This document shows, piece by piece, positions 5,647 through 12,604 of a stretch of 14,892 nt of DNA. The position numbers and the translations under genes were made by a program. The stretch is from an uncultured Clostridia bacterium. GTDB lineage: Bacteria > Bacillota > Clostridia > Oscillospirales > Ruminococcaceae. The stretch covers positions 1-14,892 of the forward strand of contig CAMBHV010000010.1 in NCBI GenBank assembly GCA_945867255.1, in the 5' to 3' direction. The first letter of the stretch is position 1. Every line of letters starts with the position of its first letter. The notes under the pieces were generated by a model that was given only the letters and a program-made list of their open reading frames with translations, searched no databases and was not told the DNA's origin.

Positions 5647-7446
5647 ATGCATCTTCGCCTCAAGCGCTTGTGCGAACTTGCCGCAGTGTTTTTTTCCCTT
5701 GTAAAGCAAGACGGGCTGTGTGCCACTGTCCGGCGCGCGGCTGGCTTTGCACGTCGCCGCCTGAAAAGCAAAAAAGGGCGGTTTCTTCCCTCCAATGCCG
5801 TGCTGGACAGCCAGCGTGCTGCAGATTTCTCCGGTTGGCCGCATGTGTCTATTTGCGTGCCCGTCTACAACACACCGATTGCCTTCCTGGAACAGATGTG
5901 GAACAGTGTGGCTGGGCAAACATGCCCTAACTGGCAGCTTTGTGTGGCAGATGCATCGGATGATGAGCACTCCTACGTGGGCCGTTTTTTTGAGAACAAG
6001 AAAAACGTCTGCTACTGCAAGGTGGAGAATAAAGGAATTTCCGCCAACACAAATGCGGCCGCGCACATGGCCACGTGTGAATACCTTGCTCTTTTGGACC
6101 ACGACGATGTGCTTGCCCCTCATGCTGTATATGAAATGCTGAAGGCTGCACGTAAAACCGGTGCCGCGTTTCTGTACTCGGACGAAGCTTTGTTCGAAAC
6201 TGATATCGAACGGCCGATCACAGGCCATTTTAAGCCGGATTTTGCACCGGATTATTTGAACTGCTGCAACTATATCTGCCATTTTGCCATGTTCAAAGCC
6301 GAGGCATTTCGCGCCGTAGGCGGGCTGGACAGCGCCTGTGACGGCAGTCAGGATCATGATTTATTTTTAAAACTGAGTGAAACCTTTGTGCCGGTGCATG
6401 TGCCAAAAGTGCTGTATTACTGGCGTGTGCATGCGCTGTCCACCTCCGGCGGCACCGGGGCAAAACCCTATGTGGCCGCCGCGGCAAAGCGCGCTATTTC
6501 GGCTCATCTCACACGTACGGGGACCCAGGGCACCGTGCAAGACGGCCTGTTTGCCAGCACCTATCATGTGGATTATGTGCTGACACGCACGCCGCTGGTG
6601 TCCATTCTTATCCCGAATAAGGATCACACAGAGGATCTGGACAAGGCGCTGCGCTCCATTGTGGAAAAGACGGATTATCCCGCATATGAGGTGCTCATTG
6701 TAGAAAACAATTCCACGCAACCGCAGACATTTGCCTACTACGATTCTCTTTCGCACAACGCAGCATTTTCCCGCTGCCGTGTTCTGCGCTATGAGGGCGG
6801 GTTTAACTTTTCCGCCATCAACAATTTTGCCCGCGCACAGGCCAAAGGGGAACTTCTGCTTCTTCTGAACAACGATGTGGAAGTGATAAACCCCGGTTGG
6901 CTGACAGAAATGGTAAAACTTTGCATTCAGCCCGGCGTGGGTATTGTGGGTGCAAAGCTGTATTATCCGGACGATACCATACAGCATGCCGGCGTCATCA
7001 CCGGCCTTGGCGGCTATGCGGGCCATAGCCATAAATATGCCCGGCGTGCTTCGGGCGGATACATGTTCCGCCTTTCCACCGTGCAGGACTTTTCCTGTGT
7101 AACAGCTGCATGTCTTTTGTGCCGCGCCGAAGTGTATGATGCGGTAGATGGGCTGGATGAAGGATTTACCGTAGCCTTCAACGATGTGGATTTTTGCCTG
7201 CGTGTGCGCAAAGCCGGCTGGCGTGTGGTTTGGACGCCTTATGCCGAATTGTATCATTATGAATCGAAAAGCCGCGGGTTAGACACAAAGGGCCCCGCCA
7301 AAGAGCGCTTTGAAGGCGAGCGGCGGCGTCTGAAACAACGCTGGGGTGATGCGCTGTTGCACGACCCCTTTTACAACCCGAACCTGACATTGGACAGGGA
7401 AGATTTTTCAGAAAACGACGTGCTTCCCAAAGAGGAACCGGTATGA
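5647..7446 (+). CDS. Double-domain family 2 glycosyltransferase (second paralog)
   Basis: Second predicted bifunctional transferase of the surface-glycan operon, 599 residues. The first GT2 domain starts at HVSICVPVYNTP (66-77), has NKGISANTN and DHDD (151-154), then FKPDFAPDY and SQDHDL. The second starts at PLVSILIPNKDH (316-327), with VENNST, FNFSAINN, NNDV (408-411), FNDVDFCLRVR and HYESKSRG. It parallels the preceding gene motif by motif; even the DNA retains exact blocks, for example a 17-base match at 5418-5434 and 7261-7277. The frame is open upstream to 5398, but the ATG at 5647 follows GGGGG by 7 bases and gives the expected short basic N-terminus (MHLRLKRLCELA, partly hydrophobic). 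The paralogs have diverged most in the N-terminal 60 residues and in the linkers. The stop overlaps the cyclo-ligase start. Confidence 0.92.
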   Translation: MHLRLKRLCELAAVFFSLVKQDGLCATVRRAAGFARRRLKSKKGRFLPSNAVLDSQRAADFSGWPHVSICVPVYNTPIAFLEQMWNSVAGQTCPNWQLCVADASDDEHSYVGRFFENKKNVCYCKVENKGISANTNAAAHMATCEYLALLDHDDVLAPHAVYEMLKAARKTGAAFLYSDEALFETDIERPITGHFKPDFAPDYLNCCNYICHFAMFKAEAFRAVGGLDSACDGSQDHDLFLKLSETFVPVHVPKVLYYWRVHALSTSGGTGAKPYVAAAAKRAISAHLTRTGTQGTVQDGLFASTYHVDYVLTRTPLVSILIPNKDHTEDLDKALRSIVEKTDYPAYEVLIVENNSTQPQTFAYYDSLSHNAAFSRCRVLRYEGGFNFSAINNFARAQAKGELLLLLNNDVEVINPGWLTEMVKLCIQPGVGIVGAKLYYPDDTIQHAGVITGLGGYAGHSHKYARRASGGYMFRLSTVQDFSCVTAACLLCRAEVYDAVDGLDEGFTVAFNDVDFCLRVRKAGWRVVWTPYAELYHYESKSRGLDTKGPAKERFEGERRRLKQRWGDALLHDPFYNPNLTLDREDFSENDVLPKEEPV

Positions 7447-8027
7447 TGCCCGCTGAAGAAAAAAGTGCCGTGCGCCTTGCCGTTCGGCAGGCGTGCGCTG
7501 CAGTCCCGGCAGCTGTGCATGCGAAGGCGTCTCATACGCTTTGTCAGGTGCTGGCCACCATGCCGCAATTTGCCAGCGCACATACGGTGGCCGCATTTTG
7601 CGGCACAGGCGCCGAACCGGACACCCGTGCCTTTTTGCAGGCTGTTTTGCAGGCCGGCAAGTCCCTTTGCCTGCCTGTGTGCGGGCCCCGGCCGCGTGAG
7701 ATGCACATGTGCGCTGTACAGAACCTGAACGCCCTTGAGCAAGGTGCCTACGGCATTTTACAGCCGCCGGCCGGGGCGAACACCGTGCCGCCGCAGCTTA
7801 TTGATTTTTGCCTTGTGCCCTGTGTGGCGGCTGATGAAACCGGCGGACGCCTTGGCCACGGAAAGGGATATTACGATGCCTTTCTGCCCTTGCTGCGCCC
7901 TGCCTGCGCGCAGGTGCTGTGCTGCTTTTCCTGGCAGCTTGTACCGTGCGTGCCGCGCGAAGCGCACGATGTGTGCCTGCCTCTTCTGGCCACCGAGCAG
8001 GGCGTGCGGCATCTTTCCTGCTTATAA
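7443..8027 (+). CDS. 5-formyltetrahydrofolate cyclo-ligase
   Basis: The enzyme uses ATP to convert 5-formyl-THF into 5,10-methenyl-THF, recovering this storage and inhibitor form of folate in the cytoplasm. The 194-residue length is normal. The C-terminal signature ETGGRLGHGKGYYDAFL (132-148) is diagnostic; the common form has YG-GGYYD, so His and Lys here are mild variants. Other family features are the basic N-terminal helix (EEKSAVRLAVRQA), the PDTR segment near 59 and FCLVPCVAAD before the signature. Two starts are possible, 7443 or 7446. GAGGAA lies upstream, and the first ATG overlaps the glycosyltransferase TGA, so translation is coupled to a glycan gene. A role in the glycan pathway is not expected; this looks like a housekeeping gene caught at the operon end. 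It faces the pfl operon across a shared terminator. Confidence 0.95.
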   Translation: MMPAEEKSAVRLAVRQACAAVPAAVHAKASHTLCQVLATMPQFASAHTVAAFCGTGAEPDTRAFLQAVLQAGKSLCLPVCGPRPREMHMCAVQNLNALEQGAYGILQPPAGANTVPPQLIDFCLVPCVAADETGGRLGHGKGYYDAFLPLLRPACAQVLCCFSWQLVPCVPREAHDVCLPLLATEQGVRHLSCL

Positions 8028-8045
8028 ATGGCCTTACCAAAATAA

Positions 8046-8075
8046 AAAGGCACCCTCCAGAATGAGGGTGCCTTT
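8046..8075. terminator. Bidirectional intrinsic terminator between the cyclo-ligase gene and pflB
   Basis: A perfect 12-bp stem AAAGGCACCCTC / GAGGGTGCCTTT with a 6-base loop (CAGAAT) lies 18 bases past the cyclo-ligase stop and 31 bases past the pflB stop. The plus strand continues TTTCTTG and the minus strand TTTTTATTTT, so it can end both convergent transcripts, more strongly for pfl. Confidence 0.92.
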
Positions 8076-8106
8076 CTTGTTGGTTTTCTCAAACGGTTTC
8101 GCGGCA

Positions 8107-10341
8107 TCAAACAGCTTCATGGAAAGTGCGGCGCACCACTTCCTCCTGCTGGGCACGGCTGAGGCGGTGAAAATTCACCGCATAGCCGGACACGCGAATG
8201 GTGAGCGTGGGATACTTTTCCGGATGGTCCATGGCGTCCAGCAACAATTCACGGTTCAGCACATTGACATTCAGATGATGCGCGCCCTGCTGGAAATACC
8301 CGTCCAGAATGCTTACCAGGTTTACCTCGCGGCTCTCTTCGTCCCACCCCAGCGCTTTGGGAATGATGGAGAACGTGTTGGATACGCCGTCCTGGCAAAC
8401 ATCCCGATAAGGCAATTTTGCCACCGAATTCAGCGATGCCAGCGCGCCGTGGCTGTCGCGCCCATGCATGGGGTTTGCACCCGGAGCAAACGCCTCACCG
8501 GCCTTGCGGCCGTCCGGCGTAGAGCCCGTCTTCTTGCCGTACATCACATTCGAAGTGATGGTAAGCACAGAAAGCGTGTGCATCGCATTGCGGTACAGCG
8601 GATGTTTTTTCAGTTCGGAAGAGAATTTCTCCACAATATATACCGCTTCATCATCCGCGCGGTCGTCATCGTTGCCGTATTTCGGGAAATCGCCCTCTAT
8701 CTCAAAATCTACGGCAATGCCCTGCTCGTTGCGCACCGGGCGCACCTTGGCCCAGCGAATGGCGGAAAGGGAATCTGCCGCTACAGATAATCCTGCCACA
8801 CCAAAGGCCATGATACGCTCCACATTGGTGTCATGCAGCGCCATCTGGCCGGCCTCATACGCATACTTGTCATGCATGTAGTGGATGATATTCATCGTGT
8901 CTACATATAGCCCTGCCGTGTATTCCAACACCTTTTCATAATTGGCGCGCACGGTGTTATAATCCAAAACTTCATCCGTGATGGGCTGAATACCCGGCAC
9001 GATAACGCCACCTTTTACTTCATCCACACCGCCGTTGATGGCATACAAAAGCGCCTTTGCCAAATTGCAGCGCGCACCAAAGAACTGCATCTGTTTGCCT
9101 ACACGCATGGCAGATACACAGCAGGCAATGGCATAATCGTCCCCATACACCGGGCGCATAATGTCATCATTTTCATACTGAATGGAATCTGTGGCAATGG
9201 ACATTTTGGCGCAGTAACGCTTGAACTTGTGGGGCAGATGTTCACTCCACAGCACGGTGAGGTTGGGTTCCGGCGCGGTGCCGAGGTTGGTCAGGGTATG
9301 CAGAACGCGGAACGATGTCTTTGTCACCAGGGGCTTGCCGTCCATGCTGGTTCCGCCAATAGATTCTGTCACCCACGTGGGGTCGCCCCCGAACAGCTCG
9401 TTATAGTCCGGCGTACGCAGATGGCGCACTAAGCGCAACTTGATCACAAACTGATCGATCAATTCCTGCGCTTCCGCCTCTGTAAGGGTCCCGCGGGCAA
9501 AATCCCGCTCAATGTAAATATCAAGGAATGTAGAAGTACGGCCCAGCGAGGTAGCGGCACCATTATTTTCCTTAATGCCGGCCAGATACGCCATATACAC
9601 GAACTGCACGGCCTCTTTTGCATCTTTAGCCGGGTGGGAAAGGTCGATACCATAACGCGCTGCCATGGCTTTGATCCTGCCCAATGCACGGATCTGCTCG
9701 GAAACCTCTTCGCGCATGCGGATCAAATCGTCCGTCATAGGGCCGTCCAGCGCCTGAAGATCACGCTGTTTTTCCTGCACCAACACATCGATACCATACA
9801 GTGCCACACGGCGGTAATCACCGATGATGCGCCCGCGCCCATAGGCATCCGGCAAGCCTGTCAGCAGGCCTACATGCCGCGCAGCGCGCGTGCGGGGCGG
9901 GTATGCGTCAAATACACCCTCATTATGTGTTTTACGATATTCGCAAAAGCTGCGCTCCAGCTCTTTGTCCAGCGCATAACCGTACTGTTCCAATGCAGAC
10001 TTTGCACAGCGCATGCCTCCGTATGGGTTCACGATGCGCTTCAAGGGCGCGTCTGTCTGCAAGCCCACAATTACTTCATTTTCCTTGTCAATATAGCCGG
10101 GCTCAAAATTGTCAATGCCGGAAAAGCGTGTGGTCTCCACGTCCAGCACACCTTTTTCCAGCTCCTCCTTCAAAAGGGCCTCACATTTTTCCCACACGGC
10201 CTTTGTGCGCGGCGTGGCAGGGGCCAGGAATTTTTCTCCGCCCTCATACAACGTAAAATTTTTCTGGATAAAGCTTCTCACGTCGATACTGCGTTGCCAT
10301 TCACCCGGTACAAAGCCTTCCCATTCCGGATACTGCATCAT
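8107..10341 (-). CDS. pflB: Formate C-acetyltransferase (pyruvate formate-lyase)
   Basis: A glycyl-radical enzyme that converts pyruvate and CoA to acetyl-CoA and formate under anaerobic conditions in the cytoplasm. The 744 residues are near the E. coli length (about 760). The adjacent catalytic cysteines are C407-C408 in DDYAIACCVSAM, and the radical glycine is G719 in RVSGYAV, 25 residues from the C-terminus, as expected. Other family blocks include NPYGGMR (105-111), GRGRIIGDYRRVALYG, ENNGAATSLGRTSTFLDIYI and GKKTGSTPDGRKAGEAFAPGANPMHG. The start is ATG 10341, or the immediately following ATG at 10338. AAAGGAGAG lies 8 bases upstream, and the ATG overlaps the pflA stop by 4 bases. It is expressed from the promoter and ZTP riboswitch in front of pflA and ends at the terminator at 8046-8075. 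All catalytic residues are present, so it should be active. Confidence 0.98.
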   Translation of the reverse strand: MMQYPEWEGFVPGEWQRSIDVRSFIQKNFTLYEGGEKFLAPATPRTKAVWEKCEALLKEELEKGVLDVETTRFSGIDNFEPGYIDKENEVIVGLQTDAPLKRIVNPYGGMRCAKSALEQYGYALDKELERSFCEYRKTHNEGVFDAYPPRTRAARHVGLLTGLPDAYGRGRIIGDYRRVALYGIDVLVQEKQRDLQALDGPMTDDLIRMREEVSEQIRALGRIKAMAARYGIDLSHPAKDAKEAVQFVYMAYLAGIKENNGAATSLGRTSTFLDIYIERDFARGTLTEAEAQELIDQFVIKLRLVRHLRTPDYNELFGGDPTWVTESIGGTSMDGKPLVTKTSFRVLHTLTNLGTAPEPNLTVLWSEHLPHKFKRYCAKMSIATDSIQYENDDIMRPVYGDDYAIACCVSAMRVGKQMQFFGARCNLAKALLYAINGGVDEVKGGVIVPGIQPITDEVLDYNTVRANYEKVLEYTAGLYVDTMNIIHYMHDKYAYEAGQMALHDTNVERIMAFGVAGLSVAADSLSAIRWAKVRPVRNEQGIAVDFEIEGDFPKYGNDDDRADDEAVYIVEKFSSELKKHPLYRNAMHTLSVLTITSNVMYGKKTGSTPDGRKAGEAFAPGANPMHGRDSHGALASLNSVAKLPYRDVCQDGVSNTFSIIPKALGWDEESREVNLVSILDGYFQQGAHHLNVNVLNRELLLDAMDHPEKYPTLTIRVSGYAVNFHRLSRAQQEEVVRRTFHEAV

Positions 10342-11075
10342 CCGTCTTTCTCTCCTTTCTCACATTCCGCATATGCGGCGAACCATTCTTTTTCATATTG
10401 CTTGCAGGCATGTGCATCCATGGGCGGCGTCCCCTTCAGAGGATACGGAATGCCCAGTGCGTCATATTTTTTTATTCCCATGGTGTGGTAAGCCAAAAGC
10501 TGTACCCGCTGTACATTCGGAAGCGTTTTCACATATTCGGCCAATGTGCGCATATGTGCAGCACCGTCCGTCAGGCCGGGCACCACTACATGCCGCACCC
10601 ATATCGGGGTGCCCGCACGTCGAACGGCCTGTATGAATGGCTGCACCTGCGTCAGTTCACCGCCGGTGATCGCTTTGTATTCCTGTGCAGCTTCATGTTT
10701 GACATCAAACAGCACAAGGTCCGTCCAGCGCAGCAGCTCATCATATTCTCCAAGGCCCACGCCTGCAGTATCAATGCAGGTATGGATGCCAGCCTGCCTG
10801 CAAAGCCTGAGGCATTCGCACAAAAATTCCGGCTGCATCAGGGGCTCGCCTCCGGAAAAGGTCACACCGCCCATAGCCCCGTAATAAGGCTTATAGCGCA
10901 TCAGCTTTTCCACAATCTGCTGCGGCTGCACCGGTGTGCCACCCGAAAGCGGCCAGGTGTCCGGGTTATGGCAATATTTACATCGCAACCGGCAGCCCTG
11001 CAGAAATATCACGGTGCGCACACCCGGCCCGTCCACGTTTCCCATGGACTCTATGGAATGAAGATATCCTGTCAT
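10338..11075 (-). CDS. pflA: Pyruvate formate-lyase activating enzyme (radical SAM)
   Basis: PflA uses a [4Fe-4S] cluster and S-adenosylmethionine to place the glycyl radical on PflB. The product has 245 residues, the usual length. The cluster motif is C28-x3-C32-x2-C35 (GCRLRCKYC), followed by HNPDTW. MGNVDGPGVRTVIFLQG (11-27) and VTFSGGEPLMQPEF, the SAM-binding GGE motif, are classic. LVLFDVKH and AYHTMGIKKYDALG mark the C-terminal half. The frame runs open to 11246, but the ATG at 11075 is preceded by AAAGGAG with a 5-base gap and gives the normal N-terminus. The longer version would start inside the riboswitch. It is the first gene of the pfl transcript, upstream of pflB, the reverse of the E. 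coli order, which would make activase at least as early as its target. Confidence 0.97.
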   Translation of the reverse strand: MTGYLHSIESMGNVDGPGVRTVIFLQGCRLRCKYCHNPDTWPLSGGTPVQPQQIVEKLMRYKPYYGAMGGVTFSGGEPLMQPEFLCECLRLCRQAGIHTCIDTAGVGLGEYDELLRWTDLVLFDVKHEAAQEYKAITGGELTQVQPFIQAVRRAGTPIWVRHVVVPGLTDGAAHMRTLAEYVKTLPNVQRVQLLAYHTMGIKKYDALGIPYPLKGTPPMDAHACKQYEKEWFAAYAECEKGEKDG

Positions 11076-11107
11076 GCGTCTCCTTTCCGCCTGCGGCCAG
11101 TGCGCAT

Positions 11108-11152
11108 AAAAAAAGCCGCACCCCCCGGGCAACTTCTGCCCAGACGGCCGGC
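11108..11152 (-). terminator. Riboswitch-controlled intrinsic terminator before pflA
   Basis: GGGCA (11137-11141) and UGCCC (11127-11131) form the inner stem around GAAGU. The outer stem pairs the region carrying CCGUC with a G-rich strand (GGGGGGUGCGGC, 11115-11126), with G-U pairs, one mismatch and one bulge. U7 follows at 11108-11114. Because the outer stem uses the pseudoknot strand, ligand binding should prevent its completion and let transcription reach pflA. Confidence 0.85.
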
Positions 11153-11210
11153 AACACAAACGCCATACTCCACGTGGTATCTCTCCACCGTTTCCGTCAG
11201 TCATATGGCG
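11108..11210 (-). ncRNA. ZTP/ZMP riboswitch (pfl motif) with terminator, in the pflAB leader
   Basis: This RNA class binds ZMP/ZTP, which rises when 10-formyl-THF is scarce, and turns genes on. P1 is a perfect 7-bp stem, CGCCATA (11204-11210) with TATGGCG (11161-11167). Inside are the conserved GACUGACGG-like segment (11194-11202), a P2 hairpin GUGG/CCAC (11185-11188 with 11174-11177) and GUGGAG (11168-11173). The 3' domain has CCGUC-UGGGCA (11137-11147), close to the class consensus CCGCC-UGGGCA. The pseudoknot GACGG (11194-11198) with CCGUC (11143-11147) is fully paired although both strands differ from the common GGCGG/CCGCC. GGGCA/UGCCC is P3 and also the core of a longer, imperfect terminator stem (about 11115-11152) followed by seven U (11108-11114). 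The consensus is recalled from the literature, not searched. Confidence 0.92.
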
Positions 11211-11217
11211 CACGTTT

Positions 11218-11246
11218 ATCTTACTACAACAGGCACACACTGTCAA
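11218..11246 (-). promoter_or_regulatory. Strong sigma-A promoter of the pflAB operon
   Basis: On the minus strand a perfect -35 TTGACA (11241-11246), a 17-base spacer and -10 TAAGAT (11218-11223) stand just before the riboswitch, placing the start of transcription at about 11211, next to P1. The DNA upstream (11247-11330) is very AT-rich with A and T runs, as in an UP element. No clear Rex or FNR-type palindrome was seen. Confidence 0.88.
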
Positions 11247-11323
11247 CCAAAAAAGTTTTTCTTACAACAATTTGTGCTTTTTTATAAAATTATCTTAAAA
11301 ATATCATATATATTGTGGTTTCT

Positions 11324-11794
11324 TCAACTTTCTGGTTTTGGCCCCTGCTGGCCGTGGGCCGAAAGCATACCAAACATCTGCTTGGGAAGTGCCAACACCA
11401 ATACAATGCCAAGCGCAATAGCCCCGGCAATCTTCAATGTCTCCACACCTTTTGCCAGTGCACGCGCATTGTCGCCCATAATAAAAGCGTATACCGTATA
11501 ATAAATGCCTGCACCGGGCACCAGCGGAAAAATGCCGCCCGTAAGGAAAACTGTTACCGGGCAGCGGCGCACCACCGCCAACACCCGGCTCAACAGTGCC
11601 AGCGCCAACGCGCCCAGCAAAGAGGCCGTCACCACGGAAACGCCCCCTTGCACGGCCAGCCAGTATACAGCCCATCCCACCATGCCGGTAAGGCCGCAGG
11701 CCGCCCATTCACGCTTGGGCCCATGAAACAGAATTGCCACGGCCACCACCGCCGCAAAGGATACCACACACTGAATCATAAATTGCCATATCAT
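11324..11794 (-). CDS. ThrE-type threonine/serine exporter, small (C-terminal) subunit
   Basis: Small membrane half of a split ThrE-family transporter, proposed to export threonine, serine or related small metabolites by proton motive force. The 156 residues are almost all hydrophobic, with about four or five segments (near 5-22, 34-50, 54-75, 80-106 and 120-138). The block TGGIFPLVPGAGIYYTVY (85-102) is the family's PG motif, mirrored in the partner. The ATG at 11794 overlaps the partner's TGA (ATGA), so the two are translationally coupled and presumably form one transporter. In Corynebacterium glutamicum ThrE these halves are fused in one protein. No obvious GC-rich terminator follows before the pfl promoter, so some read-through into pfl is possible. 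Confidence 0.85.
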   Translation of the reverse strand: MIWQFMIQCVVSFAAVVAVAILFHGPKREWAACGLTGMVGWAVYWLAVQGGVSVVTASLLGALALALLSRVLAVVRRCPVTVFLTGGIFPLVPGAGIYYTVYAFIMGDNARALAKGVETLKIAGAIALGIVLVLALPKQMFGMLSAHGQQGPKPES

Positions 11795-12576
11795 ACTGCG
11801 ATCACCCCCGGAACAGCGGCGCTGAGGCCCAGTACAAAGCCGACGCCCAACGCAATAGCAACACCAATCAGAAGTGCCTCGATACCACGAATGGTGCCGG
11901 ACAAATAATCGCAGCCTGCAATGTCGCGCACGCCGTTGGTAAGCGCAATGCCCGGCACAAGCGCAATGATCCCGCCAATAATTACTTTGTCGATGCTGCA
12001 AGCGGCACCCGCCAGGTTCATCAATTGTACCACAGCCACGCTCACTGCTGCCACAAAGGCGGAACTGAGCAGATTTTCAATAAAACGGTTGGTGCCCCGG
12101 CGTGCAAGGAACATGCGCAATGGCTCCAATGCAAACCCTGCCAGCAGCGCCGCCAATGCGTCCAGCGGCGTGCCACCATACAAATAAGCAAACCCTGCGG
12201 CCCCCACGCCACACGCTAGCACACGCAACCAAGCCGGCCAGCCAGGCATTGTCTCAATGGCACGCAACCGTGCAAACGCCTCTTCCAGTGGCACCCCGCC
12301 ACGTTCAATGGCACGGGAAAGCTCATTTACCGCTACAATACGTTTCAGGTGGATGTTTGTGACATTCACACTGCGCACTTCCCCGGAAAAAGCCCCCTCA
12401 TCGCCTTTCAGCGAGGCGAACAAACCGTTTGTCAGCACATATACATGAAAATTTTCCGCACCATAACTGTGCGCAATACGCTGCATGGTATCCTGCACAC
12501 GAAAAATCTCACCGCCGTTTGCCAGCAGTACACGGCCTGCTTCCAGCGTAAATTCCAGAATATCCTGCTGTGACAT
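11791..12576 (-). CDS. ThrE-type threonine/serine exporter, large (N-terminal) subunit
   Basis: Large half of the split exporter, 261 residues. A soluble N-terminal region (1-110) contains LLANGGEIFRVQDTM (17-31), the family's conserved GG-x3-R motif, and NVTNIHLKRI. The C-terminal part has about five hydrophobic segments (116-133, 136-152, 169-190, 197-212 and 232-258) with the motif GGIIALVPGIALTNGVRD (201-218). I start it at the ATG at 12576, preceded by AGGAAAGGCGG, rather than in the longer open frame to 12942, which runs antisense through the acetyltransferase. It follows that gene after 28 bases, so it probably belongs to the same leftward transcript. Substrate is not determinable; the family is loosely annotated and exports other small molecules in some bacteria. 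Confidence 0.88.
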   Translation of the reverse strand: MSQQDILEFTLEAGRVLLANGGEIFRVQDTMQRIAHSYGAENFHVYVLTNGLFASLKGDEGAFSGEVRSVNVTNIHLKRIVAVNELSRAIERGGVPLEEAFARLRAIETMPGWPAWLRVLACGVGAAGFAYLYGGTPLDALAALLAGFALEPLRMFLARRGTNRFIENLLSSAFVAAVSVAVVQLMNLAGAACSIDKVIIGGIIALVPGIALTNGVRDIAGCDYLSGTIRGIEALLIGVAIALGVGFVLGLSAAVPGVIAV

Positions 12577-12604
12577 AATATGCCGCCTTTCCTGAGAAGT
12601 GTAT

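Noticed and set aside
7735..8790. 351-codon plus-strand ORF from the cyclo-ligase into pflB
   Set aside because: It runs through the bidirectional terminator and antisense to pflB; the composition is not protein-like.
10398..11501. 367-codon plus-strand ORF antisense to pflA and the riboswitch
   Set aside because: It covers pflA, the riboswitch and the promoter, all of which have strong independent support on the minus strand.
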